DNA from: Butyrivibrio sp.
GTDB lineage: Bacteria; Bacillota; Clostridia; Lachnospirales; Lachnospiraceae
Length of the DNA: 64,000 bases
Direction of reading: 5' to 3'
Assembly: GCA_015056575.1 (NCBI GenBank)
Contig: SVGA01000013.1
Coordinates: forward strand, 1 to 64,000
A program made the position numbers and the translations under genes. Shown here piece after piece: positions 1 to 7,991 of this stretch. The notes under the pieces were generated by a model. That model saw only the letters and a list, made by a program, of their open reading frames with translations, ran no database searches and was not told the origin of the DNA. How positions within the stretch are numbered: position 1 is the first letter of the stretch; every line of letters starts with the position of its first letter.

Positions 1-222
1 TGGACACCCAAATATCAACTATATCACGAAGGAACTCCCTCTTTTCAATTAATCCTACAAAAACTTTACGCTAGCTCGTCTAAAAAAAGTATGAAACTAA
101 GCATTGTCGCGTATAATACCGCCCAGGATATGCAACAGAATGCTACCACCTCATCATTCTATACAGCAGGAAAAGCCCCTATCCAATATGTGGATAAGAG
201 CTCTTCCCGAAAATCCCCTATG

Positions 223-423
223 TTAAATCTCTCTCCCATCGACGTCTATCACTTCAATGTCATCGTCTTTTCTGCCAATCTTCAAGTCTTTCTTATTGGC
301 AGCCAGGTACAAGAGAATTGCTATCACGTCGTCAACAGGTCCGGGTAAAAGATCTGCCGGCGAAATCACGTAGATAACAAGAACCGCGAGTATTATCCAA
401 TCAATAAGCCTTTTGCCTCTCAT
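223..423 (-). CDS. DUF1232 (YkvA-like) small membrane protein
   Basis: A 66-residue protein of unknown role. Residues 7-40 form one hydrophobic stretch with the sequence ISPADLLPGPVDDVI, which is the DUF1232/YkvA signature (a membrane-proximal P-D-x-I/L-P-x-x-x-D-D pattern). The tail is acidic and charged (KKDLKIGRKDDDIEVIDVDG). The frame stays open for 56 more codons upstream, but AAGGGAGG sits six bases before the ATG at 423, so that is the chosen start. It is monocistronic in appearance and convergent with nothing. The family assignment is good, but no function is established for the family. Confidence 0.8.
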   Translation of the reverse strand: MRGKRLIDWIILAVLVIYVISPADLLPGPVDDVIAILLYLAANKKDLKIGRKDDDIEVIDVDGREI

Positions 424-676
424 TTGCAACCTCCCTTCTAAAACAATCGCCTCGTAATGCTTAGATTTGATTTTATTATATCCTCGGAAGGGCAAAAGAA
501 ATATCGCAAATGCTGAGACTTTGGCAGCGTAATTCACTTTTTTGGCAAAATAAAAAGGGGCCTCGTAAATGGAAGTAAGCTCCCGGGTCATTTTGCTGAA
601 GGCGTCAGAGGATGCGCCGACTGGTCTATGCCCTGCAGCCTGTTCACTTCCACATCAGATCCACCTCTTAATGGGA

Positions 677-1264
677 TCAGAAAATTCCGTACAGGATAAG
701 CCCCATAACTCCCGAGCCTGCGATGATCCACATGGGGCTGATCTTCTGCCCCTTTACCTTAATGCATCTTCCTGCGATAAAAGCTGCTGCGAAAATTGCC
801 AGCGCAATGGGATCCACCGGAAGATCCGCTTTTATGGGAAAAAAGTCTTTGTCCGGAGCCAGAGACAAGGTCAAAAGAGTGAGTCCTGCTGAGGCAATCA
901 TTGCGATTATGGCAGGACGAAGAGATGCCAGGACTGCTTTTACAGCATCAAGGCCTCTGTACTTGTAATACACGTAAGCCAGGGCGGTGACAATGATGCA
1001 TGACGGGGTGATATTTCCCGCTGTGGCAACCAAAGCGCCGGGAATCCCCGCAACCTGTATACCGACAAAGGTGGCACAGTTCACTGCAATGGGGCCGGGA
1101 GTCATCTCCGCGATGGTGATGATATCCGCAAATCCGGCCATGGACAGCCATCCATGGAGTTCAACCACCTGCTCCTTGATAAGAGGCATTGCCGCGTATC
1201 CGCCTCCGAAGCTGAGAATCCCTATATGAAAGAAGGAAAGAAAAAGCTCAAGTAATATCTTCAT
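677..1264 (-). CDS. Chromate transporter, half-size subunit
   Basis: A 195-residue member of the CHR (ChrA) family, a hydrophobic inner-membrane protein. The start FLSFFHIGILSFGGGYAAMP is the typical FGGG(Y/F) N-terminal motif, followed by ITIAEMTPGPIAVNCATFVG, the second conserved signature. Short-chain CHR proteins work as pairs; the neighbour at 1248-1853 is the partner and overlaps this start by 17 bases, so translation is probably coupled. A strong AAGGGGGA ribosome site precedes the ATG. The real substrate may be another oxyanion; chromate is the family name, not evidence of function. Confidence 0.9.
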   Translation of the reverse strand: MKILLELFLSFFHIGILSFGGGYAAMPLIKEQVVELHGWLSMAGFADIITIAEMTPGPIAVNCATFVGIQVAGIPGALVATAGNITPSCIIVTALAYVYYKYRGLDAVKAVLASLRPAIIAMIASAGLTLLTLSLAPDKDFFPIKADLPVDPIALAIFAAAFIAGRCIKVKGQKISPMWIIAGSGVMGLILYGIF

Positions 1265-1853
1265 TGTCTTCCCCCTTTCTGCGGTCTTTCCGATTTCCGA
1301 AAAGATACATCATAAGTCCGATAACTCCGCTGGCCAGAATGATGAAGATTATGTTGATCTTCAGAAATCTGTTGGCCACAAAGGCAGCAACCAGCATGGC
1401 TAAGGAAATGATCCTTCCTGCAATCGTTTTGTCTTTTCCCTTAAAAAGAAGGCCCAGCATACTGATAACAACGTCCAGGATCACGGCAGCAACGCCGCAG
1501 AGCATTCCTGCCATGGCGATGTTGACATAGATATTGTTCCTGAAGGTGTTATAGAACATGGAAATAAGAGAGATTATAAAAAGAGGCGGAATGATGGTCC
1601 CCAGCACGGAAATAGCCGCACCTGGAATTCCCGCCACATGGTAACCCGCAAGGATAGCCACATTTACGGCAACAGGCCCCGGAGTTGACTGAGCGATGGC
1701 TGTCATATCCAGCATTCCCTCTTCATCTATCCATTTCAGGTTTTCTACAAATTTGCGCTGCAGAAGGGGGATTATGACAAATCCCCCTCCGAAAGTAAAA
1801 GCGCTTATTTTTAAAGTTTCAAAGAATAATACTACTAACTTGTTATTTTTCAT
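1248..1853 (-). CDS. Chromate transporter, half-size subunit (partner)
   Basis: A 201-residue short-chain CHR-family membrane protein, upstream partner of the gene ending at 677. It shows FTFGGGFVIIPLL near the N-terminus and AIAQSTPGPVAVNVAILAGY, matching the paired subunit at both signatures. The C-terminus is basic (NRKDRRKGED). No clear ribosome site is seen before its ATG; instead the ATG overlaps the stop codon of a decayed reading frame upstream (stop at 1843-1845), which suggests that it was once translationally coupled to that gene. Two half-size subunits in tandem is the usual Firmicutes arrangement. Confidence 0.9.
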   Translation of the reverse strand: MKNNKLVVLFFETLKISAFTFGGGFVIIPLLQRKFVENLKWIDEEGMLDMTAIAQSTPGPVAVNVAILAGYHVAGIPGAAISVLGTIIPPLFIISLISMFYNTFRNNIYVNIAMAGMLCGVAAVILDVVISMLGLLFKGKDKTIAGRIISLAMLVAAFVANRFLKINIIFIILASGVIGLMMYLFGNRKDRRKGEDNEDIT

Positions 1854-2384
1854 TTCGCTCTGTTACAGGCTTGTAGGCCTCTTCTTTGCGGGCTAGCAGG
1901 TCTGCTGCCTCCTGCCTTCCGGTCTTTACCAGCCTGTCGTGATACTCCTCAAAATGTCCTCTTGCATGGAAGGGGCCGCCCTCGCGGCCGTCCATGCAGG
2001 GTGTGAACTGAACGTATTCGTAGTCGTTTTTGACGATGAAATCCCAGACTTTACGGGGATATCCAGCAAGCTCCTCTGTCAGTGTACTGAGGATATTGTA
2101 GGATACGCCGTGGTGCTTTTCTTCCGGTCCACGTAGTCCGCAAAGTCCCTGAAAAAGCCGATTCCCGCAACGGTGGGTTCGCCGCCCCGGAAAGCGAAGG
2201 TCACTTCGTCTTTTCCCATAAGACCTGTAAACACGTTGTCGATCACGGCTTCCATAATGTCTTTTTGCATAATTCCATATGAAGTTGTGGACCTTGACGA
2301 TGCCTCGTCCTCATAAAAACAATACCTGCACCTTAAGTTGCAGGCAGAAGATGCAGGTTTGATCATAACCGAGAAATGCTTCAT
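1843..2384 (-). pseudogene. Radical SAM protein remnant (anaerobic sulfatase-maturase-like)
   Basis: The first ~85 residues are good radical SAM sequence: MIKPASSACNLRCRYCFYED carries the CxxxCxxC cluster motif, followed by TFAFRGGEPT, as in anaerobic sulfatase maturases (formylglycine-generating anSME). The frame then runs out at 2079. In another frame the sequence KHHGVSYNILS and YVQFTPCMDG continues the same family, but about 60-70 residues that normally lie between are missing. After CMDG the remaining ~45 residues do not resemble the maturase C-terminus with its Cys-rich SPASM region. This is therefore a gene with at least one out-of-frame internal deletion and a lost 3' half. The family call for the two matching parts is reliable; the tail is unidentified. 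Confidence 0.75.
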
Positions 2385-2400
2385 GCGGTCTCCTTTTAAA

Positions 2401-3120
2401 TTACACCAGTTTCTTTATAGCCTTCTCCCCGGCAATAGGGTAAAGATCCATCATATGCCGGATGATTGCTTCCCGCGAATCGGCAGGGCTCTCGCTGTAC
2501 CGGCTCGTCATATGCTCATAGCCCCAGATGGACTCCGGCTTACAGTAGATTGCGATGGGCCAGCCGTAGTACTGGCCTTTTTTGTTCTTCCTCTGGCGAA
2601 ACTCCCGAACGCAAAGATAGGTCTTCATCTGAAGATCCGTCAGGGTCCCTTCAAAGCCCTTCTCGCCGCCCTTGCCAAAACCGGCTCTGGCCTTGATCTC
2701 ATTGGAGTAGATCTCGCTGTCTGTATCGAACAGATCCATTATCTTCTTCTGGCGCCTTGAGGCCTTTTCGTCATCCCACAGCGCATCGAAGTCATAGCCG
2801 TCACGCCTGTAGTTGGCAAAATAAGGAAGCCACTCTTTAGAGATGAATCCCGCCTTTTTCTCAAAAAATTTGCCATAGGCAACTTCGCCGCTTCTTGCTA
2901 TCACTTCGCGCCACTCCCAGGGGTCAATCTCCGGATCGCCGCACCACCAGTAGCCCGGCACTGTGCGCTCCTCCAGAGAGAATCCCGGGATATCGTTTTT
3001 GAAAAGTGGAAGGAATCCCACCTCATTTATGTAGTTGATGGCATCCCGGACGCTGTGCAGGCATTCAGGGTCGTTCCAGTCAACGCCGTACATGATCCAG
3101 GTTCCGTTTTCATTGCCCAT
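2401..3120 (-). CDS. AlkZ-related / winged-helix-like conserved protein
   Basis: A 239-residue soluble protein with a good GGGGGA ribosome site. The stretch around GYWWCGDPEIDPWEWREVIA, then KKAGFISKEWLPYFANYRR and DFDALWDDEKASRRQKKI, is characteristic of a conserved Clostridia family that I recall being annotated as AlkZ-related, after the winged-helix DNA glycosylases of the AlkZ/YcaQ group. It is shorter than full AlkZ/YcaQ enzymes (usually ~370-400 residues) and I cannot see the glycosylase QxQ motif, so enzymatic activity is doubtful. It is followed by the maturase remnant and preceded by a methyltransferase remnant. Confidence 0.55.
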   Translation of the reverse strand: MGNENGTWIMYGVDWNDPECLHSVRDAINYINEVGFLPLFKNDIPGFSLEERTVPGYWWCGDPEIDPWEWREVIARSGEVAYGKFFEKKAGFISKEWLPYFANYRRDGYDFDALWDDEKASRRQKKIMDLFDTDSEIYSNEIKARAGFGKGGEKGFEGTLTDLQMKTYLCVREFRQRKNKKGQYYGWPIAIYCKPESIWGYEHMTSRYSESPADSREAIIRHMMDLYPIAGEKAIKKLV

Positions 3121-3167
3121 TTGTAATCCCCCGATACTTGTCCATATCTGTCATGCCCTCTATTATA

Positions 3168-3287
3168 AGCACAAACAGGCTCCGGCAAAAGAGCTGTGAA
3201 CTTCCCTATCGCTTTTGACATATCCGAATTGATGCTTCCCTCAAAGAAAGCATCTGCATTTTTGTTGTAATAATCTACATTATTCAT
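3168..3287 (-). pseudogene. N-terminal fragment of a SAM-dependent methyltransferase
   Basis: Only about 38 residues remain (NVDYYNKNADAFFEGSINSD, then a short amphipathic stretch to FTALLPE). YYNxNAxxFxxxT/S with a following L-P is the usual N-terminus of class I methyltransferases from Firmicutes, which is normally followed at once by the glycine-rich SAM motif. Here the sequence becomes unrelated directly after LLPEP and runs into the next gene in a shifted frame. Read as a deletion remnant. The identification rests on a short stretch. Confidence 0.5.
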
Positions 3288-3297
3288 GCTACCACTA

Positions 3298-4446
3298 TTA
3301 ACCCTGTCTTAGCAGGTCCTTCTTTCTTAATCCGTTATTTTTGCAGGCTTTTCTCCAGCCGGAATGGGCCATAAAAATATATGCGGACCTTGGGAACCTG
3401 TATGCATCCGCATAGATATCCTCAATCGAAGCGGATCTGTTTATTGCATCCCCGAGAGTACGAAGCGCCTCAAATACATATTTGACGGGGCCACCCGGAG
3501 CGTTTATGACCTTAATGAGCTGCCCCATCATCTCGCCTGCGCCTATGGCAACAGCTCCGCAGTAAGAATAACCGCACAAGCCGCACCAATTGCGGATCTG
3601 CTTCAGTACATTTTTTATCTGCCTACTCTCATAGAATCCCATGTTGACGACGGCATATATCTTCTTGTTTCCTGATGCGCAGTTTTGCAGTTTCTCCATT
3701 ATCCCAAGAAGCGGTGAGGGGATTCCATCCACATACATGGGGAAAGCGAGAACTATTCTCTCGCAGTCTGCAAGCACTGCGACAAGCTCATCAGGCTTAT
3801 TCTGATAAGCAGAAAGATTGACCGTCTCTTTTTCGCCCCGGATGAATCCGGAGAGAGTGTCCAAAAAGCGTTTGCTATTGGCGTTATCTCCTCTGGGACT
3901 CCCGTTTAAAAGGACTGTCTTCCCGTCTGCATTCGGACTCTTTTGGGGCTCGTTTGCTTTAGACGCAGGGCTGTTGTCCTCTTCAAACTTTATATCTTTT
4001 ATGGTTGCATGGAAATTGCGGCAGACTGCTTCCACGTAGGCTTTTGCATCAGCCTTGTCTTCCGGCGACAGCTCTTTTCCCCGGAAAATAAAGGTAACTG
4101 CCTTATCCTCAGGGTAACGCTTCCTGTGGTGCATTTCGCCATCTTTGATCTCAAAATACGGAAGTACCAGGCCAATGCTCCGGTCCATGACGTTCTTAAC
4201 AAACCTGCTGAATCCGCCGTAGGTATAGCGTGACATGATGACCATCTCATCAGCCTCATGAATGAGAGCTCCCATACGGTCGTAACCGTCTTTTATGACG
4301 CACTCCCCCGGGGTTCTCAGCCAGCAGCCAAAGCAGCCTGCGCAGGGCCTGATGCTGCCATTGTCTGATATCACCCTCCATCCGGCGTAGTCCTGTGATA
4401 TCTTGTTCCACTCAGTTTCGTTCAGGTCATGTATAAGTAGTTTCAT
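3298..4446 (-). CDS. Tandem two-domain flavodoxin-fold oxidoreductase
   Basis: 382 residues with two flavodoxin-like halves. The first (1-155) has PCAGCFGCWLRTPGECVIKDG and a YGGFS segment, typical of NADPH-dependent FMN reductase/iron-sulfur flavoprotein families. The second (175-382) restarts with VLLNGSPRGDNANSKRF, the FMN phosphate loop, and AFPMYVDGIPSPLL. They are joined by an acidic, low-complexity linker (EEDNSPASKANEPQKS). A TTG lies two codons upstream, but the AAGGGGG site fits the ATG at 4446. Likely an FMN-dependent reductase; substrate unknown. The fusion of two half-length family members in one chain is the unusual feature. Confidence 0.8.
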   Translation of the reverse strand: MKLLIHDLNETEWNKISQDYAGWRVISDNGSIRPCAGCFGCWLRTPGECVIKDGYDRMGALIHEADEMVIMSRYTYGGFSRFVKNVMDRSIGLVLPYFEIKDGEMHHRKRYPEDKAVTFIFRGKELSPEDKADAKAYVEAVCRNFHATIKDIKFEEDNSPASKANEPQKSPNADGKTVLLNGSPRGDNANSKRFLDTLSGFIRGEKETVNLSAYQNKPDELVAVLADCERIVLAFPMYVDGIPSPLLGIMEKLQNCASGNKKIYAVVNMGFYESRQIKNVLKQIRNWCGLCGYSYCGAVAIGAGEMMGQLIKVINAPGGPVKYVFEALRTLGDAINRSASIEDIYADAYRFPRSAYIFMAHSGWRKACKNNGLRKKDLLRQG

Positions 4447-4529
4447 CCCCAATACCCCCTTAAAACGGCCGTGATCACAGAATTGGGATTCACTGCATCT
4501 AAAGTCTTAACTCTGTGCCGCCGCTCATC

Positions 4530-4576
4530 AAAAAAGCCTCCTCTTAGGAATGTTTTAAACATCCTAAGAAAAGGCT
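4530..4576 (-). terminator. Rho-independent terminator of the lipoprotein gene
   Basis: Read on the minus strand, AGCCT...CTTAGGATGTTT pairs with AAACATTCCTAAG...AGGCT, with one bulge, and is followed by TTTTTT. It lies about 50 bases after the stop codon of the lipoprotein at 4628. Confidence 0.8.
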
Positions 4577-4627
4577 AATGTAAAAGAAAATTGTTTTCAA
4601 GAAAAATATTTATATTTTGCTCACTTA

Positions 4628-5167
4628 TCAGCCACCGAGAGTCTTGCTTACATATTCTCTTGCACCGGCCTCATCAAGCTCAACTGCGTCATAGACATTA
4701 CCTTCAGTGTCCACGATGATACCTGTTACAAGGTCCTCGTTGAAGTAGTAGCCGTATGTTCCGAGGCCGCCCTCGATCTTAGAATACTCTCTTCCATCTT
4801 CGGTAGTTGTTGTCTCTGTTGTATACATTCCATAGTCAAGGCTGCCATCTTCCTCGTAGATATAGATGATATCGCCGTTCTCGTTTCTGAACATTGCGAT
4901 GTCGATAGCCTTGTCAGCACCCTCAGCGGTCTTAAGTCCGCCCATGAATGTCAGTGTGTCCTGTACGTTCTGGATCTCCTCTTCAAGATTGGGCATTTCC
5001 TCTGTAACTTCCTCAGTAACTTCCTCAACCTGCTCTGCTGCATCTTCAACCTGCTCAGCAACTTCCTGTCCGGCAACCTCGTTTGAATTGCCGCAAGCTG
5101 TAAGTGATGCTACCAGCATTACTGCACATGCTCCTGTAACGATGCTCCTAATTACGTTTGATTTCAT
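4628..5167 (-). CDS. Secreted lipoprotein, acidic, unknown function
   Basis: 179 residues. The N-terminus is a type II signal peptide (basic start, hydrophobic core, lipobox SLTAC at about residue 23-27), so the mature protein is membrane-anchored on the outside. An acidic heptad-like stretch follows (QEVAEQVEDAAEQVEEVTEE), then a compact domain with MFRNENGDIIYIYEEDG and VDTEGNVYDAVELDE. The GGAGGAA site lies eight bases before the ATG at 5167; the ATG at 5173 is too close. The gene stands alone and ends at a clear terminator. No family is recognised. Confidence 0.85.
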   Translation of the reverse strand: MKSNVIRSIVTGACAVMLVASLTACGNSNEVAGQEVAEQVEDAAEQVEEVTEEVTEEMPNLEEEIQNVQDTLTFMGGLKTAEGADKAIDIAMFRNENGDIIYIYEEDGSLDYGMYTTETTTTEDGREYSKIEGGLGTYGYYFNEDLVTGIIVDTEGNVYDAVELDEAGAREYVSKTLGG

Positions 5168-5456
5168 TTTCATTTCCTCCTCGTATCTGTGTTCTCACAA
5201 CGTTCATATTGTAACTCGTTATTGCAACAAAGTTTCTTAAAACATTATTAAATCTCTGTTGCACAACTGATTATTTATACGAGGGTAAAAAATGTGTGGC
5301 AAAAAAATCTGATATTTTTTGAAAAAAAATTTCTAGTCAGCGCCCGAAGCTACTTTCCGCCCGTCTTGTCATTAAGAATCGCGTCCCGTATTGCCATGGC
5401 CACCACTTCATCCGGAGCTTTCCTGATCGCCTCTGCCTTGGGATTGGACGCGGCAG

Positions 5457-5503
5457 GGCGATGGGCATGGCTGGGCGATGGGCATGGCTGGGCGATGGGC
5501 ATG
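5457..5503. repeat. 17-bp tandem repeat, 2.8 copies
   Basis: The unit ggcgatgggcatggctg occurs exactly at 5457-5473 and 5474-5490 and partially at 5491-5503. There are no spacers, so it is a simple tandem array, not a CRISPR. It abuts the C-terminal gene fragment at 5350-5445. Confidence 0.9.
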
Positions 5504-5662
5504 TGAATTGAGCCCTTTCCAACGCAAAGTAATCTACAGACCAATTGAGTAGGTAAAATAGCCCAAAATCTTAACGTTATATCGATAAAAGGCCTGTTTG
5601 AGCACTCGCTTATCGTTATAGCGTTTGCACTTCGTGCATTCTATGCGTTATTTCGCAAATAT

Positions 5663-5745
5663 TTCCACCGCAAAGCTCCATAATTAACAAATGCGGTGGA
5701 AACACCTTTTAGAAATCATCGAAATCTTGTAATCCACCGCTATTT
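5663..5745. repeat. Inverted repeat plus dispersed GCGGTGGAAACACCTT repeat
   Basis: TTTCCACCGCA and TGCGGTGGAAA form a perfect inverted repeat with a loop of about 19 bases. The right arm runs on as GCGGTGGAAACACCTT, then AGAAATCATCGAAATC and TGTAATCC, and a third TCCACCGC closes the unit. The right part recurs at 16962-17006. Confidence 0.7.
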
Positions 5746-5814
5746 TCTATTAAACTACCAGATGTAAGTCCGCTTGGATGCTTCCATTACCAACACAAAT
5801 GTAAACAGGGATTT

Positions 5815-5985
5815 TTAAAAAGCTACCGACAGCTTTCCCAATAACGCAAACATCAGATAGATCAAAAGAGCTCCAGGCTCATCCCTGGTTACTATGGCAA
5901 GAATGATGCCTATTATCCACAAAATCGCAGTTGCTTTACTCACTGTCTTGAAAGCGTAAGCGGGGCTATGTGCATCTGCAAATTA
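5815..5985 (-). pseudogene. C-terminal fragment of a two-helix membrane protein
   Basis: An open frame without a start codon ends with TAA at 5815. It encodes two hydrophobic segments, ATAILWIIGIILAIVT and GALLIYLMFALLGKL, separated by RDEP. A stop lies just upstream of 5990. This looks like the tail of a membrane protein whose 5' part has been lost. Family not recognised. Confidence 0.4.
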
Positions 5986-6108
5986 TAGCAGTCCTTCACG
6001 GAAGAAAGCGGAAGCTATGCATGAACGCTTACCTCATGATCATGGCAGTCAAATCTCACAATCCTGATCAATCTATTTTTCTCTATTATTCTTAAGAATC
6101 GCACTCAG

Positions 6109-6136
6109 TTGACAAAATCCCCGTTTCATTTACAAT
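6109..6136 (+). promoter_or_regulatory. SigA-type promoter of the guanidine exporter operon
   Basis: TTGACA (6109-6114), 16 bases, then TACAAT (6131-6136). Transcription would begin near 6143, leaving a leader of about 115 bases before the ATG at 6259, which contains the structured element described next. Confidence 0.75.
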
Positions 6137-6157
6137 TATCAATAATTAAATTCAAAC

Positions 6158-6240
6158 GACGCCTGTTGCTACCGAGTAACGGGATCAACGTCATTTCCTC
6201 GTCGTCAGGTCATAGCAGATGAGGAAGTGGCGATTTTTAT
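6158..6240 (+). ncRNA. Riboswitch-like leader with terminator (guanidine class suspected)
   Basis: The leader holds a small hairpin, GTTGCT-ACCG-AGTAAC (6165-6180), followed by a 12-bp stem (6189-6200 with 6221-6232, G-U pairs allowed) and TTTTT (6234-6238), a good intrinsic terminator. The ACC of the first loop can pair with GGT in the second loop, and ACGACG at 6156-6161 can pair with CGTCGT inside it, which would compete with the terminator. The next gene is a Gdx-type exporter, whose relatives are controlled by guanidine riboswitches. Two hairpins with loop-loop contact over a terminator resembles the guanidine-IV (mepA) architecture, but I cannot confirm the class from memory of its consensus. 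Confidence 0.5.
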
Positions 6241-6258
6241 TATCAGGAGGTTTTTAAG

Positions 6259-6579
6259 ATGCAGTGGATCATTTTGTTGTTGGCCGGATTATTTGAGATC
6301 GGATGGGCGATTGCCATGAAATATTCGAATGGGTTCACGGTTCTTTTCCCGTCTGTTGTGACCGCGGTGGGATACATTGCCAGCGCGGTGTTCTTGTCAA
6401 TGGCTCTCAAAAGCCTGCCTCTGGGCACAGCTTACGCCATGTGGACCGGGATGGGCATTGTCGGAACTACGGTGCTTGGAGTATTTCTTTTCCGGGAAAA
6501 ACTCACCACGGCGCAGGTCATATGTGTTATGCTGATCCTGGTTGGAATTATCGGCCTGAAATTACTTGCAAAAGAGTGA
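6259..6579 (+). CDS. gdx: Small multidrug resistance protein, guanidinium exporter Gdx type
   Basis: 106 residues with four membrane helices. The N-terminal WIILLLAGLFEIGWAIAMKYS carries the conserved Glu of the SMR fold, and GTAYAMWTGMGIVGT is the signature of the SugE/Gdx subgroup that exports guanidinium in exchange for protons, in contrast to EmrE-type drug pumps. It ends ILVGIIGLKLLAKE as usual. It has a strong AGGAGG site. It is the first gene after the riboswitch-like leader and is followed, eight bases later, by a PNPOx-like gene, so the two are cotranscribed. It functions as an antiparallel dimer in the cytoplasmic membrane (family knowledge). Confidence 0.9.
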   Translation: MQWIILLLAGLFEIGWAIAMKYSNGFTVLFPSVVTAVGYIASAVFLSMALKSLPLGTAYAMWTGMGIVGTTVLGVFLFREKLTTAQVICVMLILVGIIGLKLLAKE

Positions 6580-6587
6580 GGTAAACT

Positions 6588-7064
6588 ATGTTCAGAAAAA
6601 TGAGAAGATTTGGTCAGCAGATCTCTGATGAGAAATGCATAGAGATTTTGAAGAATGAAAAAAGAGGCGTTCTCTCTGTCATCGGGGATGACGGGTATCC
6701 TTACGGAATGCCGCTGAATCACTGGTACTGCGAGGAAAACGGGAAGCTCTATTTCCACGGTGCCATGGAAGGCCACAGGATCGATGCCATTCGGGCATGC
6801 GACAAGGTCAGCTACTGCGTCTATGATGAGGGCTATCGCAAGGAAGGGGAGTGGGCTCTGAACATCAACAGTGTCATTGTCTTCGGGCGCATGAGGCCGG
6901 TGGAGGATTTAGCCAAAGCAGAGGAACTGTGCAGGAAGCTCAGCTATAAATTCACTGATGACGAAGAGTATATTGAACGTGAGATCAAGGGGTCTTTGGC
7001 AAGAACGCTGTGCCTTGAGCTGACGCCGGAGTATATGACGGGAAAGCTTGTGAATGAAGCATGA
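6588..7064 (+). CDS. Pyridoxamine 5'-phosphate oxidase-like flavoprotein
   Basis: 158 residues of the split-barrel FMN-binding family. The N-terminus MRRFGQQISDEKCIEILKNE followed by RGVLSVIGDDGYPYGMPLNH and LYFHGAMEGHRIDAI is the pattern of the NimA-like/PNPOx-like group common in Clostridia. It is not a vitamin B6 oxidase: members of this group are generic FMN or F420-type reductases, and the substrate is unknown. It is directly behind gdx (eight-base gap), probably in the same transcript and thus under the same leader control. Confidence 0.8.
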   Translation: MFRKMRRFGQQISDEKCIEILKNEKRGVLSVIGDDGYPYGMPLNHWYCEENGKLYFHGAMEGHRIDAIRACDKVSYCVYDEGYRKEGEWALNINSVIVFGRMRPVEDLAKAEELCRKLSYKFTDDEEYIEREIKGSLARTLCLELTPEYMTGKLVNEA

Positions 7065-7163
7065 TTTTAGGCGCTTAGCTTCAGGCATCCTCGCTGCAGA
7101 TGATCCCAAGGCTCTTCTCCTGCTATAATATGCATATATAATAGTCATATGGAGGTGATCGTA

Positions 7164-7784
7164 ATGAAGGTACTTATTATCAACGGAAGTCCCAGAGTGA
7201 GCGGCAATACATCAATGGCCGTCGATGAAATGGTTAAGATATTTCATGAAGAAGGAATAGAGGCAGAGGTTGCTCAGATCGGCAATAAAGATGTAAGAGG
7301 CTGCGTTGCCTGCGGAAGCTGCGAAGAGACCGGCAAATGCGTTTTCGACGATGTTGTCAATGAACTGGCGCCTAAGTTTGAGGCAGCCGACGGGCTGGTT
7401 GTGGCTTCTCCCGTGTACTACGCATCCGCAAATGCGACACTTATTGCATGCCTTGACAGGCTGTTCTACAGCACCGATTTTGACAAGACCATGAAGGTGG
7501 GAGCAAGTGTTGTTGTTGCCAGAAGAGGCGGATGCTCAGCCACTTTTGATGAGCTCAACAAGTATTTCACCATCAGCAACATGCCCGTTGCTTCCAGCCA
7601 ATACTGGAACAGCGTTCACGGCGCCGCAAAGGGTCAGGCTGCAAAGGATCTTGAAGGTCTGCAGACCGTTAGAGTTCTGGCAAGAAACATGTCCTTCCTC
7701 ATTAAGAGCATTGCCTTGGGAAAAGAGAAATTTGGCCTCCCGAAGACTGAAGAACACGCCTGGACGAATTTTATAGATGGGTAA
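7164..7784 (+). CDS. Flavodoxin family NAD(P)H-dependent oxidoreductase
   Basis: 206 residues. The FMN phosphate loop is KVLIINGSPRVSGNTSMAV at the N-terminus, then GCVACGSCEETGKCVFDD, the Cys-rich segment of the iron-sulfur flavoprotein/FMN reductase family, and ASPVYYASANATLIACLDRL. The ATG at 7164 is chosen over one five codons earlier because GGAGGTGAT lies at the right distance. It probably reduces small substrates with FMN; the substrate is not predictable. It lies between the gdx operon and the CIRCE-controlled hsp20 gene. Confidence 0.85.
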   Translation: MKVLIINGSPRVSGNTSMAVDEMVKIFHEEGIEAEVAQIGNKDVRGCVACGSCEETGKCVFDDVVNELAPKFEAADGLVVASPVYYASANATLIACLDRLFYSTDFDKTMKVGASVVVARRGGCSATFDELNKYFTISNMPVASSQYWNSVHGAAKGQAAKDLEGLQTVRVLARNMSFLIKSIALGKEKFGLPKTEEHAWTNFIDG

Positions 7785-7828
7785 AATGTTAAATCCGTAT
7801 TGTATCAGGCAATACTTTATTATCTAAA

Positions 7829-7870
7829 TTAGCACTCTCTGTTGACGAGTGCTAATTGCGGTGTTATAGT
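7829..7870 (+). promoter_or_regulatory. CIRCE operator overlapping a SigA promoter (hsp20 copy 1)
   Basis: TTAGCACTC (7829-7837), nine bases, GAGTGCTAA (7847-7855) is a perfect CIRCE element, the binding site of the heat-shock repressor HrcA. It overlaps the -35 box TTGACG (7842-7847), which is 17 bases from the -10 box TATAGT (7865-7870). HrcA binding would thus block the promoter of the hsp20 gene at 7992. Confidence 0.95.
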
Positions 7871-7991
7871 ACTTATAGAACAAAGGAACAGAGAAGACTG
7901 TTAGGACTTTCAGTTTCCTAAGATCTAAACCCTCCGTCCCAATGCTCATTAACAGTTAACCAATTGTTTATGTGCAAAGGAGGTAAGCATT

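Larger units (their letters stand above)
5168..5814. other. Intergenic decay region, no intact gene
   Basis: This stretch holds fragments only. On the minus strand a C-terminal piece reading KAEAIRKAPDEVVAMAIRDA then ILNDKTGG ends with a stop near 5350; it has no recognisable start and runs upstream into a 17-base tandem repeat. A perfect 11-base inverted repeat follows at 5663-5703. Nothing else supports a gene. Confidence 0.5.

Noticed and set aside
91..348. Plus-strand frame at the left edge
   Set aside because: It runs antisense through the DUF1232 gene and has no ribosome site.
424..591. N-terminal extension of the DUF1232 gene
   Set aside because: The strong ribosome site before the ATG at 423 lies within it, and the extension has no family likeness.
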